Shown: positions 1 to 10,724, numbered from the stretch's first letter. The stretch is 64,000 nt of DNA from Papaver somniferum (GCF_003573695.1 NC_039359.1:153504210-153568209), one strand, 5' to 3'. Made by a program: numbers and translations. The notes: generated from the letters alone by a model not told the origin.

Positions 1-1689
1 GGATTATTGAATCCATATTGACCCCGAAAATGAAATATTGGGTATTGACTCATACAGACTTTGGAATAACCATACAACCACTTTGGTTGTGACATGATGA
101 TCGTTTTGAAAGGACTCATACGTACATCACTTTATTTGAGTGAACGAGACAACGGGAAAAAGATTGACAGAATGCAAAGTAACGTCATATCCCTCAATAA
201 GTGTTTTCTAAAGTACTAGATGCACAACCCCCTTTTCCCATTATGTTTCTAGGTAAGAAAGTATATCACTCATTTTTACAAAGTCTTCAGTAAAATAGAA
301 TCGAGACTATCCTAAGATGCAAATGGTAAAATTTACATAATACAAAGAAAACAAGGTGAAATTCAGAAAAATGTTCATGCAGAATGCGGACCATTAAAGT
401 GACTTATGGCTCTGGTGAATGTTTTGACATTTTGGACTAGTTATAGTTCCCAAGAAATTTGCGTTTAAAAACTCCTAGAACATATTACACAATACAAAGT
501 GCAAAAGCTCACAACCCTTATTAATGCTAGAGAATTTACAATCAAAAGGACTTGATGAATATTGCATGTTTAATAGGATCAATGATTCAATATAGAGCAT
601 CTTATACCCAATTGTCTCGCAGAGGCTACATCAAAGGTTACAGATGGTTCCCAAGGAATAGGTTATGCATACCAACCTATCTTTTATTGCTTTGGGGATA
701 CGCAGTATTACACGCATCTTACTTAATTCGTTTTTAGAACCCAATATTAGTCAACCTTTTCTGCGTACCAGTTGGTAACTGGATTTAAGCCTGACATTCG
801 TGTTCTTACGCATTTTTGGTTGCACTATATATGTGCCATTACGACTCCACATCGTACTATGATGGGTCTTCAAAACTTTTAAGTAGTTATGTTGGAAATG
901 AGTTCCCAACAATTATCCGCATTTTAAAACTTTTGGCAGGAGATCTCTTACCGCTAGATTTGTGGGTTGTCATTTTAATGAGACAATCTTCCCGTCGTTA
1001 GGGGGAGATAAGAAAAAGTATTTTCTAAGGGAACGACAGGAATTGTCTTGGTGTGTTCCCACTGTGTCTCATATTGATTCTTTTACTCCACAAATGTAAA
1101 TGTGAAGTGATAAAGAATATTCGATTTTCAGAATGTACACTGATGTTGCTAAAGTGATGAGATCACACATACCAGCTGCAAACCTACCTGCTAAGTTACA
1201 AATCCTCAATACAGGATATACACCATAGACTAAGGTGTTGCAACTACATTCGGTGGAAGTGTGGTTGAGGCCGTGGCTCCATAAAAGAAGTTGGAGAGAC
1301 CAGTTGGTTCGATCAATCCTCACCTAGAAAGGAAGTAGGTGAGTAATGCACAACTTATTTATATCATCAGAAATCATCTCATAAAATTATCTCTGAATAT
1401 GTCCATGAATCAAACTGGAGGACGCTCCAAAGTTTTAAATGGTTCTAGAGAACAATGAAATCCTGACGGATTATGAGAATGCACATGAGTCAATGGAAGG
1501 ATCATGCGTGCACAATGATGATATAATCCATAAATAGTTGCTCTAGAAGTAGAGCACAATGAGATCGAACCATGCTTTATTTGATTAATTTCAAATAAAT
1601 AGCATATTTGGCCTACACAATCCAGGTAGAACTTAGTTCTTTGGCAAATATACAAGTATTTGGTGTGATAGTGCTAACCAACCAAGTGT

Positions 1690-2600
1690 AAAGCCTATCA
1701 GACATATATAATTAATTTGTCATAAAGCATAATGAGAAGAAAGTAGTCTTAAAGTACAAAGACTCGCCTTGTGGCACGAGGTTTCTCACAAATCTCTAGA
1801 ATTGTTCTCTTGTAATGAACATTATAGAGTTCCGCTACTTAGTTAGCTTGGTAATTTCAAAAGGACTTGAAATGCAGCATATGTATGTGGTTGTTACGTA
1901 TCTTTTAAAGAATCAAGAGATAGAAGATATTTACAAAAGTACTTGATATACTTTTGTTTCCCAAATCAAATGACTCTAAACCACAGAGTGCGTTTACAGT
2001 TAGATAGAACGCTCACTTATAGATTTGAGCAATCAGGCAGATGTGGTATACCCGTCTAAGTGTCTATTTGATTTGGAGGGGATAGACAAGTAAGTTATTT
2101 TTCCTTGCGTATTCATAAGAAAGTTCCTGATTTAGAATTGCAGCTATTTATGTTGATGGTACAGACATGATGTGTACTCTTGATGTAATAAGAGACCTTA
2201 AAAGTTATTTAAAATCCAAATTTGAGATGAAAAATCTAGGGAAAGCTCGATCGAATACTGAGATTGTGGTATATTATTCTACCAGTTTGCATATGTCTAA
2301 AGTTGTCAGCCAATATAACAACGACATGCATCCTGATAGCACTCCCATGATTAGTCGAGTTTCAAATGTAAGTAAGTAACCATTTAGTCCAAAGGAATAT
2401 AACGAATATGTGTTGGGAGATGAAATTCCCATATCTAAGTACAATAGACACATTGTTGTACTTAGTATAATAATATACTCGATTAAGTCTTACATCCTCA
2501 GGGAACTTGTTAGATAGATATAGCTCCGCGCCAACGCAACGTCATTGGAATGGTATAATGAATGTAATCATGTACTTAAAAGTAACCATTGACATAAATT
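1690..2600 (+). pseudogene. Copia reverse transcriptase / RNase H remnant
   Basis: This is the polymerase core of the copia element. A 70-codon open stretch (2167-2379) includes the block LKSYLKSKFEMKNLG, which is typical of copia reverse transcriptase just after the active site. Upstream, in other frames, are the EQSGR block (about 2020-2045) and the active-site motif. That motif reads YVDG instead of YVDD (codons near 2149-2160), so one catalytic Asp is lost. Downstream, SSAPTQRHWNG (about 2520-2555) marks the start of RNase H. Several frameshifts and stops make it non-functional. The fragments are in the right order, so this is decay in place and not a scrambled mixture. Confidence 0.85.
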
Positions 2601-2689
2601 TTTTTATCCCCACAAGGACATTAAAAGGAATGCTAATGAAAGTGCAATCCAAAAGTTGTTGATTATGAAGGAATAATGATCTCTTCCCC

Positions 2690-3833
2690 AACGAAAGTAA
2701 TCAGGGGGAGATATGGTAGATTATTTTCTAAGTCATTACCAATATTCAGTTTCGAAAAATACATGACTAAAGGAACTGTCTGGAACAACTCTGAAAGTAA
2801 TCAGAGGGAGATGCCGACATCAGAGGGAGGATCTAAGGATATGATGTCGACATATTTTACTTCGAAATTGAAGATGTGTTGTACTCTTTTTCCCTTCGAT
2901 CGAGAATAGTTTTTCCCAAAGGGTTTTATCACTGGAAAAGGTGTTTTAGCGAGACGACACTAAAAGCATCAAGTATGTTGAACGTTGAAGACATAAAGAT
3001 CGCGTTGATATTACTGAAAATATCTGAATCAAAGAAATGAAACGCGATAGTCTGTTAAGTAACGTAACTTCTAGAATCAACAACAAGGTCTTATAAACAT
3101 TAAAGTCACCAAAGTAAAGTGTGATTAACTTCTTCTGACTGCATTAGACGACTGAAAATTGTTTGACATCAGGGGGAGCATCTAATAGCGTGTTGAATTA
3201 TTTTCCTTCACCGAGGTAAATTTTCCTCGCAGGGTTTTATTGCTCGGCAAGGTTTTTAATGAGACAACAACAAACACCGAGAATATAATTTCCCATCTAA
3301 GGCTATTGTCTCTCTCACGAGGATTTTCTGCCTTAGGAGTTGTGAAGCAACTAAAGTGATCATTTGCAACAGATCACCTTTACTTGCATTTGTCACGTTG
3401 TACTCTTTTCCCTTCTCCAAGGTTTTATCCCAATGGATTTTCCTTGTCAAGGTTTTAATGAGGAAACGTATACGCATCCAACTATGTTCTAAGTTTAATT
3501 AATATTGTACTCTTTTTCTTTAGTTCAGGTTTTGTCCCTCTGGGGTTTTCCTGACGAAGTTTTAACGAGGCAATTAACTTAGACTCGTCGATCTTTGAAG
3601 ATCGTATTGCATGTGATGAACTACATGTAAAGTACGAGAAAACATGTGAAGTACTACATGTGAAGAGTTCTACCAAGATTTTATCCGATTGAGTTTTTCC
3701 TTATCAAATTTTTAATAAGGCAGTTGATTTCGGCACAAGTTATCAAGGAGAGGAAGACATTTGAAGACCCACATTCGAAGTAGTATACGTGGAGCACTAC
3801 AAACAGAGTTCTAATGGACCGCACAAGGGGGAG
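2690..3833 (+). repeat. Copia 3' non-coding region with repeated purine tracts and GGTTTTA...AAGGTTTTAA blocks
   Basis: Five related blocks of about 40 bp start near 2919, 3232, 3420, 3527 and 3675. Each reads roughly 'aggttttatc...ttttcc...caaggttttaa...gaggca'. Between them lie purine tracts of the form ATCAGGGGGAG (about 2699, 2800, 2820, 3167) and finally AAGGGGGAG immediately before the LTR at 3834. The last one is the likely functional polypurine tract for plus-strand priming. The same blocks occur on the minus strand at 48490-48650 and 49130-49300 in the second copia element, so this is a family trait. Confidence 0.7.
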
Positions 3834-4000
3834 TGTTGTAGGGATTGTAGCCCATGGATGTGTGACCCAATATAGTTTCTAGGGTTTACTTACTACATGT
3901 GTATATATATGATATTATTCTATGTAATTTGGTTGATGTTAATCAATAGAAACTCTTTGCCTCTTTGTCTTCCCTACATTTTCACTACAAAACTACAACA
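3834..4000 (+). repeat. 3' LTR of the copia element (167 bp)
   Basis: It starts TGTTGTAG directly after a purine tract and ends CTACAACA, a perfect 8-bp terminal inverted repeat with the canonical TG...CA ends. A TATA-like run (gtatatatatga, 3900-3911) lies inside. The partner 5' LTR would lie left of the window, so identity between LTRs cannot be judged. Confidence 0.85.
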
Positions 4001-4060
4001 AATATTAAGAGATCTGCAATACGTGTCCTAAGTTTTATTTTTCCTGCACGATGTTCCTTG

Positions 4061-5760
4061 GAATCCTATTATTGGGGATTTAAAGTCAAAGGTCTTTTAG
4101 GGCTTTTTTGGGTTCTAACATCCTAAAATGGATAGGGGGAAACCAAATCAATAGTATAGGTCAAATATACCCTTTCCTATAAATATATTCTAACCATTAA
4201 AAAAAAATTTAATCTTCTATTCTTCTTCACTTCTCATCACGATGAAAATGATGATCATAATTTCATCATGATGAAATCTTGATCATTATAAAACTTAAAG
4301 TATAATGCTTCTTTCTTTCTTCTATTTTTTCTTCATCACATCGTGATTCTCCATTGCATCGTGATGAAGATGATGATCATAAAAATAACAAAATTATTTT
4401 TCTTTCTCTCTTCTTCTTCATCTTCTCCATTGCATATAGAGATGATAGAAAAAACCAAAAGTAATAAAACCCACCATTTATTTTTACTTTTGATTGACTT
4501 AAAAATCCGATTCGATTAATTTGAGAATTTTTTTTTTTCTGAAACTGTATAACGGCTGGGAGTTCACACTTTCCCAACCGTGAACCATGTATTACGGTTG
4601 GGAAAGTACATGTTTCCCAACCGTGAAACCTGAACCTACCTGTACGGTTGGGAAAGTAAGAACTCCCAACCGTAAAAGAGTGTTTACGGCTAGATTTTCC
4701 TAGCCGTAAGCTATTCTGATAATCACATAAAAAATATAAACAGAGGTCTAATTTCGGTTAGGTTTTCCTCGCCGAAAATGCTTACTCTCGGCTAGGTTCC
4801 CCAGCCGTAAGTTGAATTTTCAGCTTGGAAAACTTAGTCGTAACTCTTTCTGATACTTACAAAAAATTGTAGAAAAATCCTAGCCGTAACTTGAATTTTC
4901 GGCTTGGAAAACCTAGCCGTAAATTACTATTCACAATCGGCTAGGAGTTCTTTTTTTTCCCGCCGTAAATAAAAAATACGGCTTGGAACACCATTTTTTG
5001 CCAACCGTTTTTTCGTTCTACGGTTGGGTCGACAAATTATCCCAGCCGAAAACCAAGTCGAAGTGAAGTTATGGCTGGGAAAACCTAGCCGTAACTGGTT
5101 CTGGAAACCAAAAACCAAATTGAAAAAACTTTCGATTGGAAAAACCAAACCGAAACATGGACTCTCGGTTGGGTCGACAAACTATCCCAGTCGTAATCTT
5201 GATTCAGAATTGTGAATCTAAGAACTCCCAACCGTAAATACTTTCAGAAACTGTTTTTTTTTACCCGAAATTCATCGAATTGGATTTTTTTAACCATTTA
5301 AAACAAAAATAAATGGTGGATTTTCTTAGTTTTTTCTTTCTATGACGATCATCTTCTTTATCATGATCTTTAAATGACAAGGAGAAGGAGAAGAAAATAG
5401 TTTTGGGTTTTGTTGATGATCATCATCCTCATCATGATGAAATTATGCTCATCATCTTTTAACAATTTATGAATGAGAAGAAAAGAATGGGAAGAAGATA
5501 ATAGATTTATTTTTTTATTTTTTTATGATCTTCATCATGATGAAATCATGATCATCATCTTCATCATGATTGTAAATGAGAAGGAGAAGATTATAGATTA
5601 TAGATTTTTTTTTTGTTTTTTTTTATGGATAGTGAAATTTAGGTTAAGGGTATAATAGAATTAGGAATATGATGTGATAAGGGATAACCTCATTTATTAT
5701 TTCATGACCCTAGAAAGCCCCAAAAGACCATTGACTTTCAAAGCCCTAATAATAAGATTC
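4061..5760. mobile_element. Non-autonomous DNA element with long imperfect terminal inverted repeats, about 1.7 kb
   Basis: The first 60 bp (from gaatcctattattgggg) match the reverse complement of the last 60 bp (ending ccctaataataagattc) at most positions. Similarity continues inward for about 300-400 bp, through AT-rich sequence and repeated CATCATGATGA blocks on both sides (4230-4390 and 5340-5580). The centre (4551-5240) is an array of small palindromes. There is no credible ORF. Flanking bases (gttccttgg left, tttctttga right) agree at 6 of 9 positions, which could be an old 9-bp target duplication of Mutator type, but this is weak. Best call: Mutator-like or foldback MITE; the superfamily is unsure. 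Confidence 0.75.
4551..5240. repeat. Array of about 15 short imperfect palindromes (ACGGTTGGGA ... TCCCAACCGT type)
   Basis: Units of about 25-35 bp each begin with (T)ACGG[CT]T[AG]GG and end with its complement CC[CT]AGCCGTA or a close variant, with a short spacer between. Examples start at 4551, 4594, 4641, 4685, 4754, 4785, 4887, 4975, 5020, 5071 and 5164. Arms co-vary: GGTTGGGA arms pair with TCCCAACC, and GGCTAGG arms with CCTAGCC. Each unit could form its own hairpin. The array fills the core of the inverted-repeat element and has no coding look. Confidence 0.8.
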
Positions 5761-6170
5761 TTTCTTTGATACTGGCACGCACGTACAAGGTAGCCCCTGG
5801 ACAGATTCTCCCAACCCGACTATGTTCCGTGGCCTTGATAGCTAGTCTCTCGGTCGATTATATTCATATCTCTTTTTGTTGAAAATGAAACTGATAAATC
5901 GTTCATTAATATAGACTACACAGCAACCAAATTATACAATAAATGGAATATGTAGCACAAAAAATGTTGTTATTGATCTTGATTGGATGTTCTGGAATTA
6001 TAAACCCTGTATGAACAATTCCAAAGTATATATTGTTGGTATTCTAGCAAGGTGATATAAAAAACTTAAGTCCATGTTATTTAGAAGTTGAGACCCTTGC
6101 TAATAATGGCACATGGACATGGTGCAATTATGGACTAGGTCAGTACTAAAATAGAATTAAGAGCGAGAAT
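5761..6170. other. Intergenic, no gene seen
   Basis: AT-rich sequence between the inverted-repeat element and the promoter region of the cysteine-rich peptide gene. I see no ORF, element end or RNA gene in it. Confidence 0.5.
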
Positions 6171-6179
6171 GGAACCTAG

Positions 6180-6234
6180 CCTTGTTGTTGTACGAGGTTT
6201 TAACGAATTTCCGGGAACCTTGTTGTTGTACGAG
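6180..6234 (+). promoter_or_regulatory. Pair of 17-bp direct repeats upstream of the peptide gene
   Basis: The sequence CCTTGTTGTTGTACGAG occurs at 6180-6196 and again, identically, at 6218-6234, start to start 38 bp. It lies about 65-120 bp upstream of the TATA box. A perfect repeat of this length in a promoter may be a doubled protein-binding site, but it could also be a simple local duplication. Confidence 0.4.
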
Positions 6235-6298
6235 ATTAATGTGATGGCACATAAATGCAGGAATTAATGAGTATATGAAAATGTCAACTTCTCAAATC

Positions 6299-6312
6299 CT
6301 ATATATATAGGC
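6299..6312 (+). promoter_or_regulatory. TATA box of the cysteine-rich peptide gene
   Basis: A perfect palindromic CCTATATATATAGG lies about 90 bp before the ATG at 6401. Transcription would start near 6335-6345, leaving a 5' leader of about 60 bp that is rich in A and C, as is usual in plants. Confidence 0.65.
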
Positions 6313-6400
6313 ATATGGTAGCAAACTATACATGTATCAATCAATAGTACAACCAGCAAAATTGTAAGACAAGAAATTCAAAACACCAAGATCAGATATC

Positions 6401-6700
6401 ATGGAGAGCAAAAAGTTCACTTGTTTTTTCTTTGTTTTGGTTATCATCTTTTCGGCATCTTATTGTTCTGAGTCATGTACCAGTGGGGGTGGAGATTGTA
6501 GTCAGGCGCATCGGTCTACATGCTGCCCTGGAAAAGAATGCAGAAGTCTACTACGTGGGCTCACATGTGTGGATTGCAAGGAATCTAATGAAAAATGTGG
6601 AACTGCCAGGGCCCCATGTTGTCGTCGTTCTCGTTCAGGAAAGAAATTGTCCTGCAAAGGTTTCTGGAAGTTGGTCGGTCAGGGAACCTGTGTCTCTTAA
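6401..6700 (+). CDS. Secreted cysteine-rich peptide with two knottin-like halves (99 aa)
   Basis: Single-exon ORF of 99 residues. Residues 1 to about 21 form a signal peptide: a Lys pair, a run of Phe/Val/Ile, then Ser-Ala-Ser. The rest is basic and holds 12 cysteines that fall into two equal halves, each with the order C, C, CC, C, C: C26-x6-C33-x7-C41C42-x4-C47-x8-C56, then C59-x6-C66-x6-C73C74-x10-C85-x11-C97. Each half fits the spacing of an inhibitor-cystine-knot (knottin) fold, so the mature product may be a tandem double knottin joined by two residues. It would be exported to the cell wall space; plant peptides of this build are usually defence-related (antimicrobial or inhibitory), but the target is not visible. 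A TATA box precedes it and an AATAAA follows. Disulfide pairing is inferred from spacing only. I recognise no named family. Confidence 0.75.
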   Translation: MESKKFTCFFFVLVIIFSASYCSESCTSGGGDCSQAHRSTCCPGKECRSLLRGLTCVDCKESNEKCGTARAPCCRRSRSGKKLSCKGFWKLVGQGTCVS

Positions 6701-6937
6701 GGAAATTGTTGATGGTGTGGGGTTGAATTTCTTTGTTATTTCTCGTGTGGTTAGCTCTTTACGCTAATTATGATTGCTGAGAGAAGTTACGCGTTGATTT
6801 GCTCATATTTTATTTTCTTGATTATTTATTTATGAGTGTTGTGCTTTGTTAGATAATGCATGGTTCATCATGCATTTTCTTGATATTTCTTTTGTGTTTT
6901 GCTTTGTATGACCACCATGGTCGAAATGTTTGTTATT

Positions 6938-6943
6938 AATAAA
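6938..6943 (+). terminator. Poly(A) signal AATAAA of the peptide gene
   Basis: A canonical AATAAA lies 238 bp after the stop codon in a T-rich 3' region. It supports 6401-6700 being an expressed gene. Confidence 0.55.
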
Positions 6944-7204
6944 TATCAGCCCCAGTATTTTTGAAATATACCGTTCCCATGATTTTTACTCCAATGGCAA
7001 TGGGCTTCCTCTCATGCCACATTCCAGCCCTACTAGGGATCACTAACTAAGAGGCTGGAGTCTGGAGCAGTAAATGAGATATCAGATCATTGTTGAACAT
7101 TTTTTCCGCTCATGGTTTTGGTGGGTGGTTTATTTATCCTTGATTATAAGTAATGATATTCATCTTAGTTTTGATCTGTATAAAATGATCTAGGAAAACT
7201 TAGT

Positions 7205-7442
7205 TTTGATCTGTATAAAGAGTTGTTCGGTGGAGTGCGAAGGTAATCTGTTACGTATGTTACTAGGCCGATTAGGAAAATGGGTTCGTGTTTTTAGATT
7301 GAACAACAAAGAAATGGTTTGGATTGAAGTTAAACATTTGGGGCAGCATATGGCAAATGGAGAACAAAATCTACTTCCCGAAGTTGCATGAGGATGGGAT
7401 TTTATTTTATTCGCTTGATACAGGCTTGTACCACTGTCTTGG
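7205..7442 (+). pseudogene. Fragment of an F-box-associated DUF295 (KIB-type) protein gene
   Basis: The open stretch contains WVRVFRLNNKEMVWIEVKHL, which has the look of the 'lysine/valine/arginine-phenylalanine ... Trp-x-Glu-Val-x-x-Leu' block of plant DUF295 proteins. After a frame change, IYFPKLHEDGILFYSLD (about 7367-7417) matches the following block of the same family. About 20 codons between the two blocks are missing and no F-box or start is present. It is a dead remnant, cut off on its right by the gypsy relic. The family call rests on my memory of the motif. Confidence 0.5.
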
Positions 7443-7515
7443 GTGTAAGTATTCTGCTAAAGATTACGGTAATTCGCATATCCAACAAATACACTAGAAT
7501 TGTGTACCAAACACA

Positions 7516-7527
7516 GCTCTGATACCC
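7516..7527 (-). other. Primer binding site (Met-tRNA type) of the gypsy relic, copy 1
   Basis: The minus strand reads GGGTATCAGAGC, one mismatch from TGGTATCAGAGC, the usual initiator-Met-tRNA primer site of plant LTR elements. It lies 4 bp from the LTR edge at 7532. Confidence 0.6.
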
Positions 7528-10052
7528 AAACTGTCACACCTTCAAATGCTTCTTGCAAATTTCTGCAAAAGTGTAACCCGACAGCACAGTGGTTCTATGA
7601 ATCAAGCTTCACCCACTTGCACTTCAGCCTTATAAGTTTGCACCAATGCAAACAACCAACTCACCAGTTCTACTACAGAAGTCTTTAGCCTTCTTTCACT
7701 TCTCTATACTTCTCAAATGCACCCCATAATGCATTCAAACATTGCCACCAACAATCAGTCAACCAAGAACACTTAGAACATGACACAATCAACTCTTTTT
7801 ATTGCATCAAAGGGAAGAAATACAAAACTTGCCCACTTAGGGACTTACACAGAATTGTTCACCTTGAACCAAGCCTTAGCCTTACAAAAACTCTCATAGT
7901 TTGAGTATCACACTCTCCTATATAATCCTGCCGAATTTTACATGCCTTGGGACTATTTATACAGCAGCTTTACGTGGCCAAAACCGTGCACAACCGTTGC
8001 ACACGCATGGGACAACCATCTGTCTGGTAAAGCAGTTCCATAAACGCCTATAGCTGTGCTAACTGGCCAGTTTCTCTCTAAACTGGCGCCATCATCCAAC
8101 ACCTGTTGTCTAGCAGTTAGGAACATTCTATAACCATTCTACTTTGTCTTGCGTCATTGACATGCTTGTGCTTTACTGAATCTTGACTTTAATCCAATGG
8201 TCAGCCATCTTGTCCCTGCATGCTTATTGCTCTAAACTAATGTATAAACAATCCTTGTGCTTCAATCATCAAGTCCAACTCCTTAAGCTCACTCTAGTTA
8301 TTCATGCGTCATATGCTTCACTTAGACAATTTGCTTGACAATAACAATGCCACTCATGCAATGCTAGCTTGTTTGCATTGTTCAAGCTTTGGCCCTGCCT
8401 TAAAATAATGCATAGACCAGCTCTTGGCCTATTCTACCTTCTTGCATCATCCTTGAGTTTAGGACAACTCAATTCCATGGACATGCTTTAATGCCAACAT
8501 CGCATGTTGCATCTTGTCACTTTGGCCTTTCCTTGCATTTCCCTCAATTAAGATTTATTATGTCGGCCAATAAGCTTCATTACTTAGCCAAATGTCTTTA
8601 CAGTGTAGCGTCAATTTTGCGTTTTACTAGCCCTGCGGGGTTATGCCATTTTTAGCAATTGACAGTCTATATAGTGTCTCGCAATCATTGTCGGATACTG
8701 ACTTGGCCTGCAAAACTGTAATGCACAATCATTGTGCGCCACTTTCCTGGCCGGTCATAGACCTCCCCTACCTAATCCGTTCAACGCCCTTGATGAACGC
8801 CACCCAGTATAAACATTATACTTGTCTTAACCTTTCTACATGCACTTTCAGAACTTCTTCTGAAATTCAACAACCATTGCTGGCTTTCGCAATATGATAT
8901 CTTCCAATTTTCATGCCATAGCATCAGCATCACTTAGCTTTACTGCCTTGATATATTTATCTCATATCTTGAGTCACTTCTCGGCGTCGTGCAGTACGCT
9001 TCAACATCTACTCAAATCATGCACCAATACCCAAATGCAAACTTGAAATTCTTCTTAGCAAATTCCACCAAATTAGTCCTGAATTCTACTTGAATCATTT
9101 ATGCCTAAGTGTACGCACATAATGATTCTCCTCAAACTGATCACTATCGATCATTTCCATAGCCTTTCATCTCCCGACTTTTCCTTTTGCATCTAACTCA
9201 ACATGACAAGGACTTATAAACGACTTGTCCTTCGTTTTAAATTAATTTTGCTGGCACATGCCTTGGACTGTTGTCCTCCATGCCCTCCGTTAAGTACGTC
9301 ACAAAGTGCATAGGGGTTTCCTTCACCCAAGACACCAGAATCTACACTTCATGCCTTACCAAATTCCGTTCCTTCAAACGCCATTCAAGAATGCATTTAT
9401 TTGAATGTGGCTACTAAGTATAAAATCTCTATACTTAGGCCTTGTTGCACACCCGAACTAGAATTGCAAGTTTTCTTTGCCTAACTCGCTAAAGAAAAAC
9501 TATTGAGTTGCACAGTCCATCCACGCAACTGTGACTAACTATCTCTTGGACATAACATAGCTAACCTTTTAGCCGTCCATACGCCATTAATTCCTTCAAA
9601 GCCAATATGTATCCAACTATTTCTATGAACTACATTGCTATGTTGCCTGGAAAGTGTGTGTCTTTCTATAAGCCATGAGTTCTACCCAACTCATGCTCGC
9701 TGATGGAATGATTTCTTTCTTGATGCATTGCTTCGGCTGTCGCTGCCTATCTGCCGTCATGTCATATTGCGATCCCCAAACAACAATATCATTTTCGCAT
9801 CAACTATGACCCTTGTTCTAGAGTTTTCTTATTAGCTTTCAACTTGTCTTTCCATTGCATACATTAGGATAAGTATGCTATCACAGCATCTTCCTATGAA
9901 CTAGCTTCATATCGTAAATAAAGAGACAAGACTTTATAAACAAAAACACCTTCATTCATTACTGCTCTTACATAAAAAGATCGTGCACCATTACATGATT
10001 TGATCCATCGATCATTGTATAAATCTAAAACTTCATTAACAATGCAACTTGC

Positions 10053-10719
10053 TTACACCAAAGCAAAGTATATACAAACTTGAAGACTCACATAAAAGTT
10101 TGTACAAACAAACTCTAAACACAGAGTTTGCAACAACCAATAACTCAAGATACACATAACAAGATCAGAAAACACCATGTTTTCTACACTAAGTGTTGCC
10201 AACGGAGACAACAACACTCCTTCTTGTTCTAGCTTAGTTTCTGCCTTTGTCGAAGTGAGAAACAACTTTGCTGCGTGGTCTCTTCTTTGAACCTTCACTT
10301 CAACCTTCACGAGTCTTGCTAGAATGACTCCCATAGTCATCCCCAACCGATTCATTAAATTGCGCTTTGAGTGGACATATTTTAGCGAAACGTAAGCCTT
10401 TGCAAATGAAACATCCCCTACACTTCCGGGCTCAAGGGAATGATTCATCTTACTTTGGCTCATGCTTGCGCTTACTGCCTACAGATTTTTCCTTTCCTTT
10501 GGTCTTACCTTCACATCTTTGCACATCTTAAGTTGTTGTGTAACTAGTAAGTTCTCTTACTGCTTGAATAACCATCTTGATACTCTGAATTTTGTGTTTC
10601 TTAAGTTCAGCAATAACTAAAGAATTCGCTCACTCAAAAATTGAAACATCTGATCTTCTTCATTTATGCCACACACTTCTTTCACCAATGCAAGGAATTT
10701 TTTCAACATAGGCCTATGG
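10053..10719 (-). pseudogene. Gypsy gag, C-terminal half (split by insertion)
   Basis: Reading leftward from 10719, in changing frames, are the capsid-end block FLALVKEVCGINEEDQMF, a coiled segment, a Lys-rich stretch and a zinc knuckle CFICKGLRFAKIC (about 10400-10440). In a normal knuckle (CX2CX3HX4C) the fourth-ligand His is present; here it is Arg, so zinc binding is probably lost. This half joins exactly to the gag piece at 18371-18930 when the 10725-18365 insert and one TGTAC copy are removed. Stops and frameshifts are present. No protease or polymerase follows; the relic passes straight toward the LTR, which suggests a gag-only non-autonomous element or an internal deletion. Confidence 0.7.
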
Positions 10720-10724
10720 TGTAC
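10720..10724 (+). repeat. Target-site duplication TGTAC, left copy
   Basis: TGTAC directly precedes the element end TGATGAG and is repeated at 18366-18370 right after the other end. It is a 5-bp duplication as expected of an LTR-element integrase. Confidence 0.85.

Larger units (their letters stand above)
1..3833 (+). mobile_element. Decayed Ty1-copia retrotransposon, internal region (5' end outside window)
   Basis: The polymerase region can be followed on the plus strand only through many frame changes and stops. Near 1285-1320 there is a remnant of the Arg-Pro-Val-Gly-Ser motif that lies between integrase and reverse transcriptase in many plant copia elements. Reverse transcriptase similarity runs from about 1690 to 2380 and the RNase H start to about 2590. 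From 2690 to 3833 the sequence is the long 3' non-coding part, with repeated purine tracts and repeated blocks of a GGTTTTA / AAGGTTTTAA type. No 5' LTR is seen, so the element begins left of the window. Bases 1-1000 hold only decayed sequence in which I recognise no domain. Superfamily call is firm; lineage (Tork/TAR-like) is a guess from the 3' non-coding blocks. Confidence 0.8.
7480..10724 (-). mobile_element. Ty3-gypsy (gag-bearing) relic, left part: LTR plus end of gag
   Basis: On the minus strand, gag ends near 10050 and runs into sequence leading to an LTR whose inner edge is at 7532 (plus-strand TGTCACACC...). Directly left of that edge, 7516-7527 is a Met-tRNA primer site in minus orientation. 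Sequence 7483 to about 8755 matches 19176 to about 20505. The outer LTR edge on the right is unclear; a TGTGATAGC start near 9888 would give about 2.36 kb. A primer site on the far side of this LTR means it is not a simple 3' LTR. Either it is the 5' LTR of another, deleted copy or the region was a tandem LTR-gag-LTR-gag array. No pol domain is seen anywhere. Confidence 0.6.

Noticed and set aside
4551..5240. Evenly spaced repeats that look a little like a CRISPR array
   Set aside because: Units are palindromes with changing arms and no unique spacers of fixed length, inside an inverted-repeat transposon of a plant genome.
6432..6767. 111-codon ORF overlapping the peptide gene in another frame
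   Set aside because: Shadow frame; lacks the signal peptide and cysteine pattern of the 6401 frame.
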